From Armatimonadota bacterium (GTDB lineage: Bacteria > Armatimonadota > Fimbriimonadia > Fimbriimonadales > Fimbriimonadaceae): a DNA stretch of 17,948 bases. Shown here piece after piece: positions 1 to 8,011 of the stretch (position 1 is its first letter; each line of letters begins with the position of its first letter). A program made the translations under genes and the position numbers. The notes under the pieces are model-generated. The model saw only the letters and a program-made list of their open reading frames with translations. It was not told the origin of the DNA and did not search any database. The DNA lies in assembly GCA_023392285.1 (NCBI GenBank), contig JAEVZK010000044.1:1-17948 (forward strand), given 5' to 3'.

Positions 1-69
1 AATCCCAGCATCGATCCGCGAACAAAGATCGAGCTTGAATTCACTTGAATGTCTTCTGCGTGGTTTCAC
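1..69 (-). CDS. Transposase N-terminus, IS3-type OrfA-like (partial)
   Basis: A reading frame starts with GTG at 69 and runs off the left edge, giving 23 residues. An AAGGAG Shine-Dalgarno sequence lies 5 nt upstream of the GTG. The first residues, MKPRRRHSSEFKLDL, resemble the start of the small helix-turn-helix protein (OrfA) of IS3-family elements, which typically begin with a basic stretch followed by a (Y/H)SxEFK motif. OrfA is known to bind the element's ends. Family assignment rests on this short stretch only. The rest of the element would lie to the left of the window. The 95 bases between this start and the helicase stop would then hold the element's terminus, but I cannot fix it. 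Confidence 0.45.
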   Translation of the reverse strand, partial: MKPRRRHSSEFKLDLCSRIDAGI

Positions 70-164
70 TTCTTCTCCTTTGAAGAGCTACCACTTAGTG
101 TCTCACCAAATGTCCGCAGACCACTCCCACCTTAAAGCACTTGAGTAGACAGGAGCCGGGCTAC

Positions 165-1718
165 CTATCGATATGACCGCTTTTTAAAGCTCTTGCCCTT
201 TCCGGCCTGTCCGAAGGGACGAGGCTTAGGAGTGCTGGCACCAGACTTGCTCACCCGATCGCTGAAACTCTGCGGACGGTCACCCGAAGGTTTTGGCTTG
301 GATTTGCCGAAGGATTTGGACGACTTGAACTTCGTGCTGCGAGAATCTGGCTTCGAATCCGAAGGCGAAGGAGCGGAACCACGCTGAAATCGTCGTGGCT
401 CAGGAGATGATTCGGCTCTCGGAGCTCGCTCCCATCTAGTTCCTTCTTGCTTTGGATGTCCGGGCTTCGCATAGCGCGGGGAAATCGGCCTTTCGTCCTC
501 CGCGCGAACAGGCGTTCGCTCGTGATTCGTCCGACCAATTTGAGGCTTCTTGCGAGAATTTGGCTTGGGCCGATGAATGACCGGTCGGGAAATGCCCATG
601 GGCGAAAGGTCGGCCAGCGGAATTTCCGATCCCGTGATCTTCTCGATGCCCATTACATCTCGAACTTGTTTCGGCATCGCAAAGGTTAAGGCTCTTCCCT
701 TCACACCAGCGCGACCCGTGCGGCCGATGCGGTGCACGTAATCTTCCGGATTGTCGGGCAGATCGTAATTGATGACCAGGGCGATTTCCTTCACGTCGAT
801 ACCCCGTGCGGCGATATCGGTCGCGACGAGCACTCGATGATGTCCGGACTTGAAACCTTCGAGGGTGAGTCGTCGTTGGGCCAGAGTTCGATCGGAATGA
901 ATTTCGGCGGCGGTGTGCCCCATATCTCGAACCGCTTTTGCAACTTTGCGAGCGCCATGACGGGTTCTGGAGAACACCAGCACCGTTCCGTCATTTGAAT
1001 CGAGCAGGCTCTTAAGCAGGCTGCCCTTTTCCTCGTGTTCGACCATGTATAGCTCCTGCGACACAAGATCCACGACGGTGCCTGCTCGCTCGATCTCGAT
1101 CCGAACCGGATCGACCAAAAATTCGCTCGCGAGCTGCGCGATGTCGTCAGGCATGGTCGCCGAGAAGAGCATCGTCTGTCGGGCATCAGGCGTTTCTCGG
1201 AGGATGCGTTGGATGGCCGGGAGGAAGCCCATATCGAGCATTCGATCCGCTTCGTCGAGCACAACAATCCGGGTTCGGCCAAGGTGCAGAGTTCGTTGCT
1301 GCATGTGATCGATCAGGCGTCCAGGCGTGGCGATCACGATCGAAGGCCTCGCCCGAAGTTGACTGATCTGCTTGCCCATAGGCGCTCCGCCAATGAGTAC
1401 GGCGGATTTTATGCCAAATTGATCAGCAATTTTTTTGACTGTTTCGTGAACCTGCAGAGCAAGCTCTCGGGTGGGGACAAGAATCAGGGCTGGACCGTCG
1501 AGGTCCTTCAGCCGGCGGATGATGGGAAGCGTAAAAGCCAGTGTTTTCCCGGTGCCGGTTTGCGCGAGGCCGATAAGATCGTGGCCGGTAAGCGCGGCTG
1601 GGATGGCCTGCTCTTGAATCGGAGTGGGGGTGACGAAGCCGAGGCGGTCGAGCAGGTCGTGCAGCTTAGGCGATAAATCCAAAGCGCGAAAGCCCTGGTG
1701 AATGTGAGTTTCAGACAT
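165..1718 (-). CDS. rhlE: DEAD-box ATP-dependent RNA helicase, RhlE-like
   Basis: Superfamily 2 RNA helicase that would remodel RNA duplexes or RNPs (ribosome assembly, mRNA decay) in the cytoplasm. From the chosen ATG at 1718 it has 517 residues. Visible motifs: Q motif near 28-40 (PTPIQEQAIP), Walker A AQTGTGKT 52-59, PTREL 82-86, TPGR 131-134, DEAD 155-158, SAT 186-188, ARGID 304-308 and HRIGRTGR 329-336. Residues from about 380 onward form a basic, low-complexity tail rich in K, R, S and P, as in many RhlE-type helicases, probably for RNA binding. The frame stays open upstream to 1856, but that extension overlaps the preceding gene and has no helicase similarity; MSETHIHQGF is a typical start. 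There is no good Shine-Dalgarno; instead a terminator-like hairpin sits directly before the ATG. The exact subfamily (RhlE rather than CshA or DeaD) is inferred from overall look. Confidence 0.95.
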   Translation of the reverse strand: MSETHIHQGFRALDLSPKLHDLLDRLGFVTPTPIQEQAIPAALTGHDLIGLAQTGTGKTLAFTLPIIRRLKDLDGPALILVPTRELALQVHETVKKIADQFGIKSAVLIGGAPMGKQISQLRARPSIVIATPGRLIDHMQQRTLHLGRTRIVVLDEADRMLDMGFLPAIQRILRETPDARQTMLFSATMPDDIAQLASEFLVDPVRIEIERAGTVVDLVSQELYMVEHEEKGSLLKSLLDSNDGTVLVFSRTRHGARKVAKAVRDMGHTAAEIHSDRTLAQRRLTLEGFKSGHHRVLVATDIAARGIDVKEIALVINYDLPDNPEDYVHRIGRTGRAGVKGRALTFAMPKQVRDVMGIEKITGSEIPLADLSPMGISRPVIHRPKPNSRKKPQIGRTNHERTPVRAEDERPISPRYAKPGHPKQEGTRWERAPRAESSPEPRRFQRGSAPSPSDSKPDSRSTKFKSSKSFGKSKPKPSGDRPQSFSDRVSKSGASTPKPRPFGQAGKGKSFKKRSYR

Positions 1719-1741
1719 AAAAGAAGCCCGTACTTGCGGGC
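1719..1741 (-). promoter_or_regulatory. Terminator-like hairpin abutting the helicase start (possible attenuator)
   Basis: On the minus strand GCCCG-CAAGTA-CGGGC forms a perfect 5-bp GC stem with a 6-nt loop, followed at once by TTCTTTT and then the helicase ATG. This is the shape of a short intrinsic terminator placed in the leader. It could terminate transcription from the NTF2-like gene upstream, or act as an attenuator or translational block that controls the helicase. A CATAAT hexamer (1749-1754 on the plus strand) could be a -10 element just upstream, but no convincing -35 goes with it. The stem is short, so termination is not certain. Confidence 0.4.
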
Positions 1742-1827
1742 ACATCTCATTATGACTCCAATTCAGAACGGCCTGTCGCGGCTGAACCATTTGCGGGAGC
1801 TGACATCTCGATGCGTCCTCCCTGTGA

Positions 1828-2244
1828 TTACTCGCCGGTCTTGGCCATATCCGCATGTCGATGGACCAACTTCCATTCTCCTCCCTCCCTGCGGAAGATT
1901 TCCGTCACTCGGAGCTTCATTGGCACCAATTCTTCCTTTCCCGCCAGTTTGGCTCGGGCGGTTTGGAAGCCAACCCAGTAGGCAATATCTTCCCCCGCAC
2001 CCATTTGCAAAACTTCAAGTTCGGTTTCTCCGCCTGGCTCGAAAGAAGCCGCGTCGGTTGCATACCGCTCGGCCACCGAGTCTGCTCCCTGCACGAAATC
2101 ACCTCCGGGGCCAAAGAATGTAGCAGCGGAGGCACGCGCGACGAGGCCATCGAGCGGTGAGTAATCCCCTTCCACGTAAGCGCCTGCTATGTGCGCGCGG
2201 CGATCCATGAACAAACGGAAATCTTTGATATCTTCGCTCATCAT
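1828..2244 (-). CDS. SnoaL/NTF2-like (DUF4440-type) protein
   Basis: A 138-residue protein with the look of the NTF2-like superfamily (SnoaL, ketosteroid isomerase, DUF4440): an N-terminal helical region (DFRLFMDRRAHIAGAYVEGD), a middle FFGPGGDFVQGADSVAERYATDAASF segment (quoted only to show the FGP..D..QG pattern), and a C-terminal strand pair ending in FRREGGEWKLVHRHAD. The motif 'GEWKLVHRHAD' is characteristic of this fold. Members are small cone-shaped dimers that act as enzymes or ligand-binding proteins; the substrate cannot be read from the sequence. No signal peptide is seen. Two consecutive ATG codons open the frame and no strong Shine-Dalgarno is visible. It lies 38 bases after the zinc-ribbon gene on the same strand, so co-transcription is plausible. 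Confidence 0.75.
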   Translation of the reverse strand: MMSEDIKDFRLFMDRRAHIAGAYVEGDYSPLDGLVARASAATFFGPGGDFVQGADSVAERYATDAASFEPGGETELEVLQMGAGEDIAYWVGFQTARAKLAGKEELVPMKLRVTEIFRREGGEWKLVHRHADMAKTGE

Positions 2245-2282
2245 CCATTTGGACTGCAGCGACTAAGGGCAGTTCGATGTGA

Positions 2283-2996
2283 CTAATCGAGAGGGCGGAT
2301 ATCCGCGGCGGCGCCATGCATCTTCAGCTGAGTGGCCAGTAATTCGGCCTTCTTTTTCGGAATTCCGGTTAGCAAGACTGTGGGCAGCGAAGTCATGAGA
2401 TCTTTCACCTGATTCCGATTGAGCGCGAGCATGTGCTGCAGGCAGTTCACCAAGTCTTCGGTGCCGTGCTCATAGCCGCTCAGCGAAAGTTCGTAATATC
2501 GGGTGTCGTCGCTGACGGCAAAGCTGGAATGCGCCACCTCTCCATCTCCTCGGGAAATCGGAATCTCGTGGTTGCAGTGTTCGCAGAGCAAGACGATCGT
2601 TTTGTCGCTGTACCAGTTCGGTTCGCGGCAGTAGCCGCAGTTCACGCGACTGACGCTGAGAATTTTTCCCTCTTGAACAGGCACCAGCCGGTGGCAATCG
2701 ACACAGGTGAAGTCGGCATCGGGAGCGGAGGCGAGCCGGTTAACCGCGTTGCAGTAAGGACAGTCATAGGCAAACTGCTTAACCTTTCGGATCTGCATCG
2801 CCTGGAAAACGGCATAAGCTAAGGCGCCAATTCCAAACAGCATGAGGAGCAGCGAAAGCGGCACCAGAACGCCTTCCCCTCGAAAAGCATACAAAAGACC
2901 GCCGATGCCAAGAAGGGCCAAGGCAACAAACCCGGAAATTACCGCGGTTGTAGAACGCTCCTCAATCTGATCTGAACTTCGCTCGACCGTACTCAA
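2283..2996 (-). CDS. Membrane zinc-ribbon protein with C-terminal L7/L12-like domain
   Basis: A 237-residue protein of unknown function. Two transmembrane helices (about 17-38 and 43-66) are followed by four CxxC pairs: C79/C82, C98/C101, C120/C123 and C138/C141, which would make two zinc ribbons. The C-terminal part (about 188-235: alternating helix and strand with VKDLMTSLPTVLLTGIPKKK) resembles the C-terminal domain of ribosomal protein L7/L12, where a KDLV..P..+..G+ pattern is typical. The start is TTG at 2996, chosen because a perfect AGGAGG lies 6 nt upstream (3003-3008), and a TGTTATAAT extended -10 sits just beyond. The zinc ribbons should face the cytoplasm if both helices form a hairpin. 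The role is not known; protein-protein contact through the L7/L12-like domain is an inference. Confidence 0.75.
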   Translation of the reverse strand: MSTVERSSDQIEERSTTAVISGFVALALLGIGGLLYAFRGEGVLVPLSLLLMLFGIGALAYAVFQAMQIRKVKQFAYDCPYCNAVNRLASAPDADFTCVDCHRLVPVQEGKILSVSRVNCGYCREPNWYSDKTIVLLCEHCNHEIPISRGDGEVAHSSFAVSDDTRYYELSLSGYEHGTEDLVNCLQHMLALNRNQVKDLMTSLPTVLLTGIPKKKAELLATQLKMHGAAADIRPLD

Positions 2997-3024
2997 AGTG
3001 ATCCTCCTCGACTACTTTGAGGGC

Positions 3025-3033
3025 ATTATAACA
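3025..3033 (-). promoter_or_regulatory. Extended -10 promoter for the zinc-ribbon gene
   Basis: On the minus strand TGTTATAAT is a perfect TATAAT preceded by the TGn extension. It lies about 28 bases upstream of the TTG start and upstream of its AGGAGG site. A TTGCAA lies only 14 nt further up, too close for a standard -35, which fits an extended -10 promoter that does not need one. It suggests the zinc-ribbon gene starts a new transcript rather than being the tail of the sigma-factor operon. Confidence 0.5.
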
Positions 3034-3103
3034 AGAGTTTTCGATTGCAACGGAGTAGAAGTTGTCAATTCTAGCGCGAATTTGACCTGATCAGGCGAAC
3101 TTT

Positions 3104-3907
3104 TCAGTTGCTCGTTGGCGTCTTGCTCGTTTTCACCGATCCGGCCGGCGAGTTATCGCCATCTTGAGCAGGCGAGCCTTCGCCCTCTTCCCTCGCCTCG
3201 ATAGAGCCGTTTGCGCGAGCGGGAATGATCAGCACCTTTCCTTTTTCCTGGGGAAAGGCGGTAAAGCCGTATTCACTTCCAAGTTGGGCGAATATTTCCT
3301 TCGCGGAAGCGCCGGTAAATTGAACGTCCACCACCTCCTCGGCAAGTCCGGGGGCCACATCCACCTGCAGTCCCGCCTTGGCACCGATCAGCGTGAGAGC
3401 CGACCCAAGGGGCGCTCCCTCGATCGTAACATCTATGGGCCGATCAAGGGGATCCACAATCGGCAGAGAGTCATTTTGGGAAGGCGGAACAGAAGAATCG
3501 GGCTGAACGCTCGTGGGTCCCTTGTACACGACTCGCGATTCCGGTGGCGCTTCGGGAGGTGCAGTATTAACAGGCGTCACCGTCGGCAGTGAGTTTGACG
3601 GACGCCGTCCGAGGACGGCCACGGAATAGGACGCGAACGCGACAACACACATGGCGGCCGCGGCTAACACGTACCAGCCCCGAGCAGGATGTGCTTGCGG
3701 AACCGATTTTGGAGCAAACCTTGGAATGGCAGGCGGCTTTGCCACTGATCTTCCGGCTACCTTCAGTCCCGAAATCATGGCAATCCGCTTGCCCAACTCG
3801 TATCGAAGTTCGGGGAATCGCTGCTCGAAGTCGGCAATCGCCTTTGGGTCGCGATTCTCGGCAACGAGCCACATCAGCCGCTCAATCTCTGGAGCAATTC
3901 GCTTCAT
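3104..3907 (-). CDS. Membrane protein with STN domain, probable anti-sigma factor
   Basis: A 267-residue protein: a cytoplasmic N-terminal part (1-77), one transmembrane helix (about 78-99), a proline-rich linker (100-155), and an STN-like domain (about 157-230, with DVTIEGAPLGSALTLIGAKA then VDVQFTGASAKEIFAQL). STN domains occur at the N-terminus of secretins and TonB-dependent transducers, outside the inner membrane. Its ATG overlaps the stop of the ECF sigma gene by 4 bases (ATGA), so translation is coupled. That arrangement and topology are those of an anti-sigma factor, with the N-terminus binding sigma and the STN domain sensing something outside. I see no HxxxCxxC zinc anti-sigma motif in the N-terminal part, so the assignment rests on context. 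The C-terminal 35 residues are acidic, Gly/Ser-rich and probably disordered. Confidence 0.65.
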   Translation of the reverse strand: MKRIAPEIERLMWLVAENRDPKAIADFEQRFPELRYELGKRIAMISGLKVAGRSVAKPPAIPRFAPKSVPQAHPARGWYVLAAAAMCVVAFASYSVAVLGRRPSNSLPTVTPVNTAPPEAPPESRVVYKGPTSVQPDSSVPPSQNDSLPIVDPLDRPIDVTIEGAPLGSALTLIGAKAGLQVDVAPGLAEEVVDVQFTGASAKEIFAQLGSEYGFTAFPQEKGKVLIIPARANGSIEAREEGEGSPAQDGDNSPAGSVKTSKTPTSN

Positions 3908-4470
3908 TCGCCGTCCGCCTCATAAAAGCATTTGAACCGCTCCCGAGCCCGGTAGAGACGGGTCTTCGCGGCATTGACGTTGCAGGATAGGCTGTCGGCG
4001 ATTTCTTGGAGGTTCAGTTCATCCCAGTAGAAGAGGACGAGAAGCGCACGATCTGCCGGAGCCATCATCGCCATCGCAGCTTGCACCTTCGGATCGACGA
4101 CTTCGAGCTCGGTCGGTTCGGCGGTGGCCGAAGTCTCGGTCAGCTCAACCATCCTCGACTTGTGACGATTCTTTCTCGCTTCCTGAATGCTCCGGTTAAC
4201 GGCCACCCGGAACAGCCAAGTACTGAATTTGGAGCGTTGATCGAATCGCGGAAGATTCCTATAGACAAGGGTAAAGATCTCTTGAACCGCGTCGGCAGCT
4301 TCTTCCGCGTCCATCAAGACGCCGCGCGCAAGGGCAAAAACCTTCTCGTAATACTTGGCGTAAAGGGATTCGAAAGAATCCTGGTCTCCAGCAAGAAAGC
4401 GCTCGATCAAGACAATATCTTCATCGAAAGCTGCTGCAGTCCGGGTTTGTTCGATTACCGCTGACACCAC
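3904..4470 (-). CDS. ECF-family RNA polymerase sigma factor
   Basis: A 188-residue sigma-70 family factor of the extracytoplasmic-function type. Region 2 spans about 33-100 (FESLYAKYYEKVFALARGVL, then DAVQEIF and RSKFSTWLFRVAVNRSIQEA), covering core-polymerase and -10 binding. Region 4 spans about 127-180 (APADRALLVLFYWDELNLQEIADSL and NAAKTRLYRARERFK), a helix-turn-helix for the -35 element. Region 3 is absent, as expected for ECF factors. The start is GTG; two GTG codons are adjacent and the GAGG site fits the second (5-nt spacing) better than the first (2 nt). It follows the secreted STN protein gene by 51 bases and overlaps the probable anti-sigma gene by 4. Its regulon cannot be read from this window. 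Confidence 0.93.
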   Translation of the reverse strand: MVSAVIEQTRTAAAFDEDIVLIERFLAGDQDSFESLYAKYYEKVFALARGVLMDAEEAADAVQEIFTLVYRNLPRFDQRSKFSTWLFRVAVNRSIQEARKNRHKSRMVELTETSATAEPTELEVVDPKVQAAMAMMAPADRALLVLFYWDELNLQEIADSLSCNVNAAKTRLYRARERFKCFYEADGE

Positions 4471-4521
4471 AACCTCATTTGACGCTCGAATGTGGTAGAC
4501 GCGTTACCTTTCCATTTCTTC

Positions 4522-6588
4522 TCATAGGTCTCGCGGCGGTGGTGGTGAATCGCTGTCCCCGGTCGGCGGTGCCGTCGGCTTGCTCCTTTTGTCCAGGGCC
4601 GCTTGGATCAGTAGCCTTAACTGTTCAGGAAGTGATGAGAGTACGCCAAAGCCGCCAGTTTGGCGATAGGTTGTGAATGAACCCAGCGGAATCCTACTTT
4701 CTCTCTGAACCAGCGTCCAAGTGTAAATCTTGACTTCTCCCGGGGCGAGGAGCGTGGGAGGCGGTGGGACAAATTCTTCTGGCGATCCCTGCATATCAGG
4801 TTTCATACGCGACGCCACTTCCGATGGCCTGATCAATTCTGTGAAGACGTTTCCGGAATTCTTCAGCCTCACCTCAGGTTTCGTCAAGACTGTCAAGTAG
4901 AAGCGGTCGCTGTCGGAAAAATGCGTGATCACCGGAGCGGCGTCGGGCGTTCCGAAGAAAGCGGCACTTACCCGTTCCGCGCCAGTGGGAAGTTGGAGAT
5001 CGCGAGCACCAGGCGGCAGCTGACGGACCAGAAGTGGCTCGCCTTTGAGAAGGCTTGCCTGCTGGTTTGGGGCGAGCATTCCGAACATCCGCAAGCTACG
5101 GTTGTTGCTGACGAAGAAATCGCAAACCGACTGATGGCAATCAAGAACGGTCGCAATATTCACCCCGAACATGTCATCTCCAGCCGGAGGAAACTCAGCA
5201 GCAAGCGAGGCTTTACTTTCGAGGGTCGGGAAAGTTGGGTCTTGGGTCAGTTTCAAGAGCCTAGCCAACGCCTTTCTCGGCGTTCGGTTTGCTCTCGCTC
5301 CAACCGGATCCAAAGGAACCAGTTCGATCCAGCTCTCATTTTTGACCTCCGTTAAACCGCTCACCCGCAGAAAGCGTTCTTTCGAAACCGCCTCCGCCGT
5401 CGATTTATCATAGCCAAGCTGCCAATCTGCCGAATCCGGAAACAGGCATACGAGATTGTCTTCGGGATAAAGGCTCAGCGCGGTGTCGCTGGCGATCAAG
5501 CTTAGTGGGTCCACCCGCTCAGGATCTAATGCCCAGGCCTTGAAGTTGGTCGGCGGCTCCGGAGACTCGATGTCGTAACTGTAAGGAAGGGAACGATCAG
5601 TCACCTTAGTCACTAAATCGATCAGCTGCCGAGACCGAGCGCTCAGGTTTATTTTGATCGGCGGATCCTGATCGCCTTGTTCGTCCTCGTCTTCTAAATC
5701 TGTACCTGACCACCCCCCGACCCACATCACCTTCTTGCCTTCCGCGGAATAGCCGAGCGCCAGACTCTGAAGCGACCTCTTATCAAAGCCAATCTTCAAC
5801 ACGATCTTCGCCGGCTTCCGCGTCGGACGCGTGTACCAGGAAAAGCTTTCTGCCTCGTTCTCCGGAGCCTGTCCAGAAGCCGGAGCGGCCAACTCCGGGT
5901 GGCGGTCGGCGGCTCGTGCGCAGAGTTCCTGTTCCTGAAGGAAAAGGTCAAATGCAGCCGCTACTTTTTGGTTGTAGATTTCTGCGTCGCCAGTCTTGAC
6001 ATTCGACAGCTCTAGATAACCATCCTCCGCGAGCTGGCGTAAATCACCGTCGCTCAATGCATCGATGAGTCGCGCGTTCAGGCGATCGGAAGGCGAGTAC
6101 TCGGAAAATTGAATGTACAAGCTAGGATTCTCCCGTTCCTGCCTGTCTTCACGCGTGAGCTCATCCACAAGCGCGTTTGCATCGGCTTGAGTCAAACGGG
6201 GTTTGGCGGATACAGCTTTGCGTTCATCCTCGAAAGTGGATCGCAAAAACGCGACCTTGGCAGCGAGCACGTCCCGTTCCTGCTTGAGCTCTCGAGCGCG
6301 GCTGCGGTCTAACTCGTACTTGCCCGGACTCTTTGTCCATTCCCCATCCACCGCTCGTGCCAGTTCCTCAAGAACGGTCTTTACCGGCTGATCCTTCACT
6401 CGCACCAGCACAATATCGTTGTGCATCTTTAGAGACGCGGTTAAGGGCAGCTTCGTCTTTTCAGCAAGGGCGGAAATCAGATTGTCGGCAGCCATCGCGC
6501 GATAGGTTACGGTGACGCGCTGATTCCAATCTTGCGAAGGCGCGACAGCAGCAATCGCGATAAGCAGACAAATCAGAACTGACTTCAT
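4522..6588 (-). CDS. Large secreted protein with N-terminal STN-like domain
   Basis: A 688-residue protein I do not recognise as a whole. The ATG at 6588 gives a clear signal peptide (MKSVLICLLIAIAAVAPSQ), 10 bases after the stop of the glycosyltransferase gene. The frame is open further upstream to 6672, but that part overlaps the previous gene and lacks a signal. Residues about 24-85 look like an STN or secretin N-terminal domain (VTVTYRAMAADNLISALAEK, later VKDQPVKTVLEELARAVDG), similar in layout to the STN domain of the anti-sigma candidate downstream. A charged, possibly coiled-coil region follows at about 95-160. The rest is a long, low-similarity, mixed beta-rich region ending in a proline-rich tail. 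No secretin pore or TonB box is visible. Position before a sigma/anti-sigma pair suggests an envelope sensor or partner, by inference. Confidence 0.75.
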   Translation of the reverse strand: MKSVLICLLIAIAAVAPSQDWNQRVTVTYRAMAADNLISALAEKTKLPLTASLKMHNDIVLVRVKDQPVKTVLEELARAVDGEWTKSPGKYELDRSRARELKQERDVLAAKVAFLRSTFEDERKAVSAKPRLTQADANALVDELTREDRQERENPSLYIQFSEYSPSDRLNARLIDALSDGDLRQLAEDGYLELSNVKTGDAEIYNQKVAAAFDLFLQEQELCARAADRHPELAAPASGQAPENEAESFSWYTRPTRKPAKIVLKIGFDKRSLQSLALGYSAEGKKVMWVGGWSGTDLEDEDEQGDQDPPIKINLSARSRQLIDLVTKVTDRSLPYSYDIESPEPPTNFKAWALDPERVDPLSLIASDTALSLYPEDNLVCLFPDSADWQLGYDKSTAEAVSKERFLRVSGLTEVKNESWIELVPLDPVGARANRTPRKALARLLKLTQDPTFPTLESKASLAAEFPPAGDDMFGVNIATVLDCHQSVCDFFVSNNRSLRMFGMLAPNQQASLLKGEPLLVRQLPPGARDLQLPTGAERVSAAFFGTPDAAPVITHFSDSDRFYLTVLTKPEVRLKNSGNVFTELIRPSEVASRMKPDMQGSPEEFVPPPPTLLAPGEVKIYTWTLVQRESRIPLGSFTTYRQTGGFGVLSSLPEQLRLLIQAALDKRSKPTAPPTGDSDSPPPPRDL

Positions 6589-6598
6589 GAGCGTCGAC

Positions 6599-7924
6599 TT
6601 ACATTCTAAGCGCAAACTCGTGCGGCAAGATCGAAATCGCATACAGGTTTGCCAGAAAGAGGAGAATGGCAAAACCCCAGGTCAAGAACTTTGCCCGCTC
6701 GCGCAGAAGCACATGGGCTCCGACCACAATCGCCACCGTAATCGACCCGATCGCGGGATAGAGGTAGCGCCCCTGCCCCTGGAAATATTGCATGTTGAAG
6801 CTGAGGAACGAGAGCTTGATGAGAATCACAAATAGCAGAAGCATCCACTGCACCGCGGACGAAGGCTTCCATTCCTGCTGCCTGAAGCTGAAAAGCCAGG
6901 CTAGTCCAGTAATCAGCATGATCGCCAGAGAGATTCGGTACAGGAGGTTGGGATCGGGGTGCGCCGGATTTGCGTATGGCAACCCTGAGCTGTTGAGCCA
7001 GATGTCCATATATCCGAATACACCGATGAACGAGCGGCCCGCCCACCAGCCCACCCAACTGATCCAATAGCCAAGCGGGCCGGAAATTTGAACGAACGCA
7101 TCTGCTTGGGCCGTGCCGGTGAAGGCCTTCTTGAAGGCACCCATCGCGAGGGGATCGCCGTACAGCGCTTGATTACGCATGAGCCAAGGCAGGGCGAGCA
7201 GGACGAGCGGGATCGCTGCGCCAACAATCTGTGCCGCAGACGGCCGATTCTCGCGCTTGATCAGCACTGCGAGGAGCAATATGGGCAACAGGGCGATTGC
7301 CGTCGTCTTCGTGAGCAGCGCCAAGCCGGTAAGAAGTCCAACCTCGACGGCTCGGCGCAGCGTCCAAGTCTCGTTTAGGGCACGGGCAAGTAGGGCGAGC
7401 GTCCAGGTGCACAGCAAGAAGAGCAGCGGATCGTTGCTGATCGCTCCGCTCAGTGCACAATTCATCGGAAGCACCGCCGCGATCGCCGCCGCCGCCAGGG
7501 CGATATCGCTGCGCCGGTAGCCCCACCACACGAGGAAGTAGACGCCCAACACCGTTCCAGCTCCGACCAAACAGTTCAAGTATCGGAGCCTCACCCCGGC
7601 GGGCTGCTCGACCGACGACACTCCCACCAACTTAGCCCACCCAGCGTCCAAGGCGTAGAACAAAGGCGGCTGATGATCTTCGTAGTGCTCGCCCATCTCA
7701 GCAGAATTTGGCCGAAAGACCGGAAGATGTCCGTCGAGAAGGCTCTGCACGTAGTTCGCGTGCTGCCGCTCGTCGGGAGCGCCAATGTCAGGAACCTGCA
7801 GGTTGTGAAGGTACCGAATTGTGCCCGCCTGACGGTATGGCGTGATCTTGGCGTACACTAGAGATAAGATGAGGTGAAGTAACGCTAGTCCGAGGGCAAT
7901 CCAAGTCGGGCGAATATTCTTCAT
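6599..7924 (-). CDS. GT-C type glycosyltransferase-like polytopic membrane protein
   Basis: A 441-residue protein with about ten hydrophobic segments, starting with MKNIRPTWIALGLALLHLIL. The first large extracytoplasmic loop carries APDERQHANYVQ (acidic pair at 51-52, H55) and HQPPLFYAL (84-92). A (P)DE..H near the end of the first loop, followed by H.PP.+Y, is typical of GT-C enzymes that use polyprenyl-phosphate sugars (PMT_2/GT39, ArnT-like, DUF2142 families), where the acidic residue is the catalytic base. The product is probably a sugar transferred to a lipid or protein on the outer side of the inner membrane; donor and acceptor are unknown. At 441 residues it is short for ArnT and near the size of DUF2142 members. 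It is the first gene of the minus-strand run leading to the sigma factor, and is divergent from the thioredoxin-fusion gene across an 87-base gap. Confidence 0.8.
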   Translation of the reverse strand: MKNIRPTWIALGLALLHLILSLVYAKITPYRQAGTIRYLHNLQVPDIGAPDERQHANYVQSLLDGHLPVFRPNSAEMGEHYEDHQPPLFYALDAGWAKLVGVSSVEQPAGVRLRYLNCLVGAGTVLGVYFLVWWGYRRSDIALAAAAIAAVLPMNCALSGAISNDPLLFLLCTWTLALLARALNETWTLRRAVEVGLLTGLALLTKTTAIALLPILLLAVLIKRENRPSAAQIVGAAIPLVLLALPWLMRNQALYGDPLAMGAFKKAFTGTAQADAFVQISGPLGYWISWVGWWAGRSFIGVFGYMDIWLNSSGLPYANPAHPDPNLLYRISLAIMLITGLAWLFSFRQQEWKPSSAVQWMLLLFVILIKLSFLSFNMQYFQGQGRYLYPAIGSITVAIVVGAHVLLRERAKFLTWGFAILLFLANLYAISILPHEFALRM

Positions 7925-8011
7925 CTTCTAAAATGGTTCTGTCTAGCGCAACTGTTGTTCAAAAGCGTTAAACTAAAACCGTAATCCGTTCAATCATAGC
8001 AGGAGAATTTG

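Noticed and set aside
1719..1856. N-terminal extension of the helicase frame
   Set aside because: The extra 46 residues show no family similarity, overlap the stop of the NTF2-like gene and cross a terminator-like hairpin; MSETHIHQGF is a normal helicase start.
6589..6672. Upstream extension of the secreted STN protein
   Set aside because: It overlaps the glycosyltransferase gene and hides the clear signal peptide that starts at 6588.
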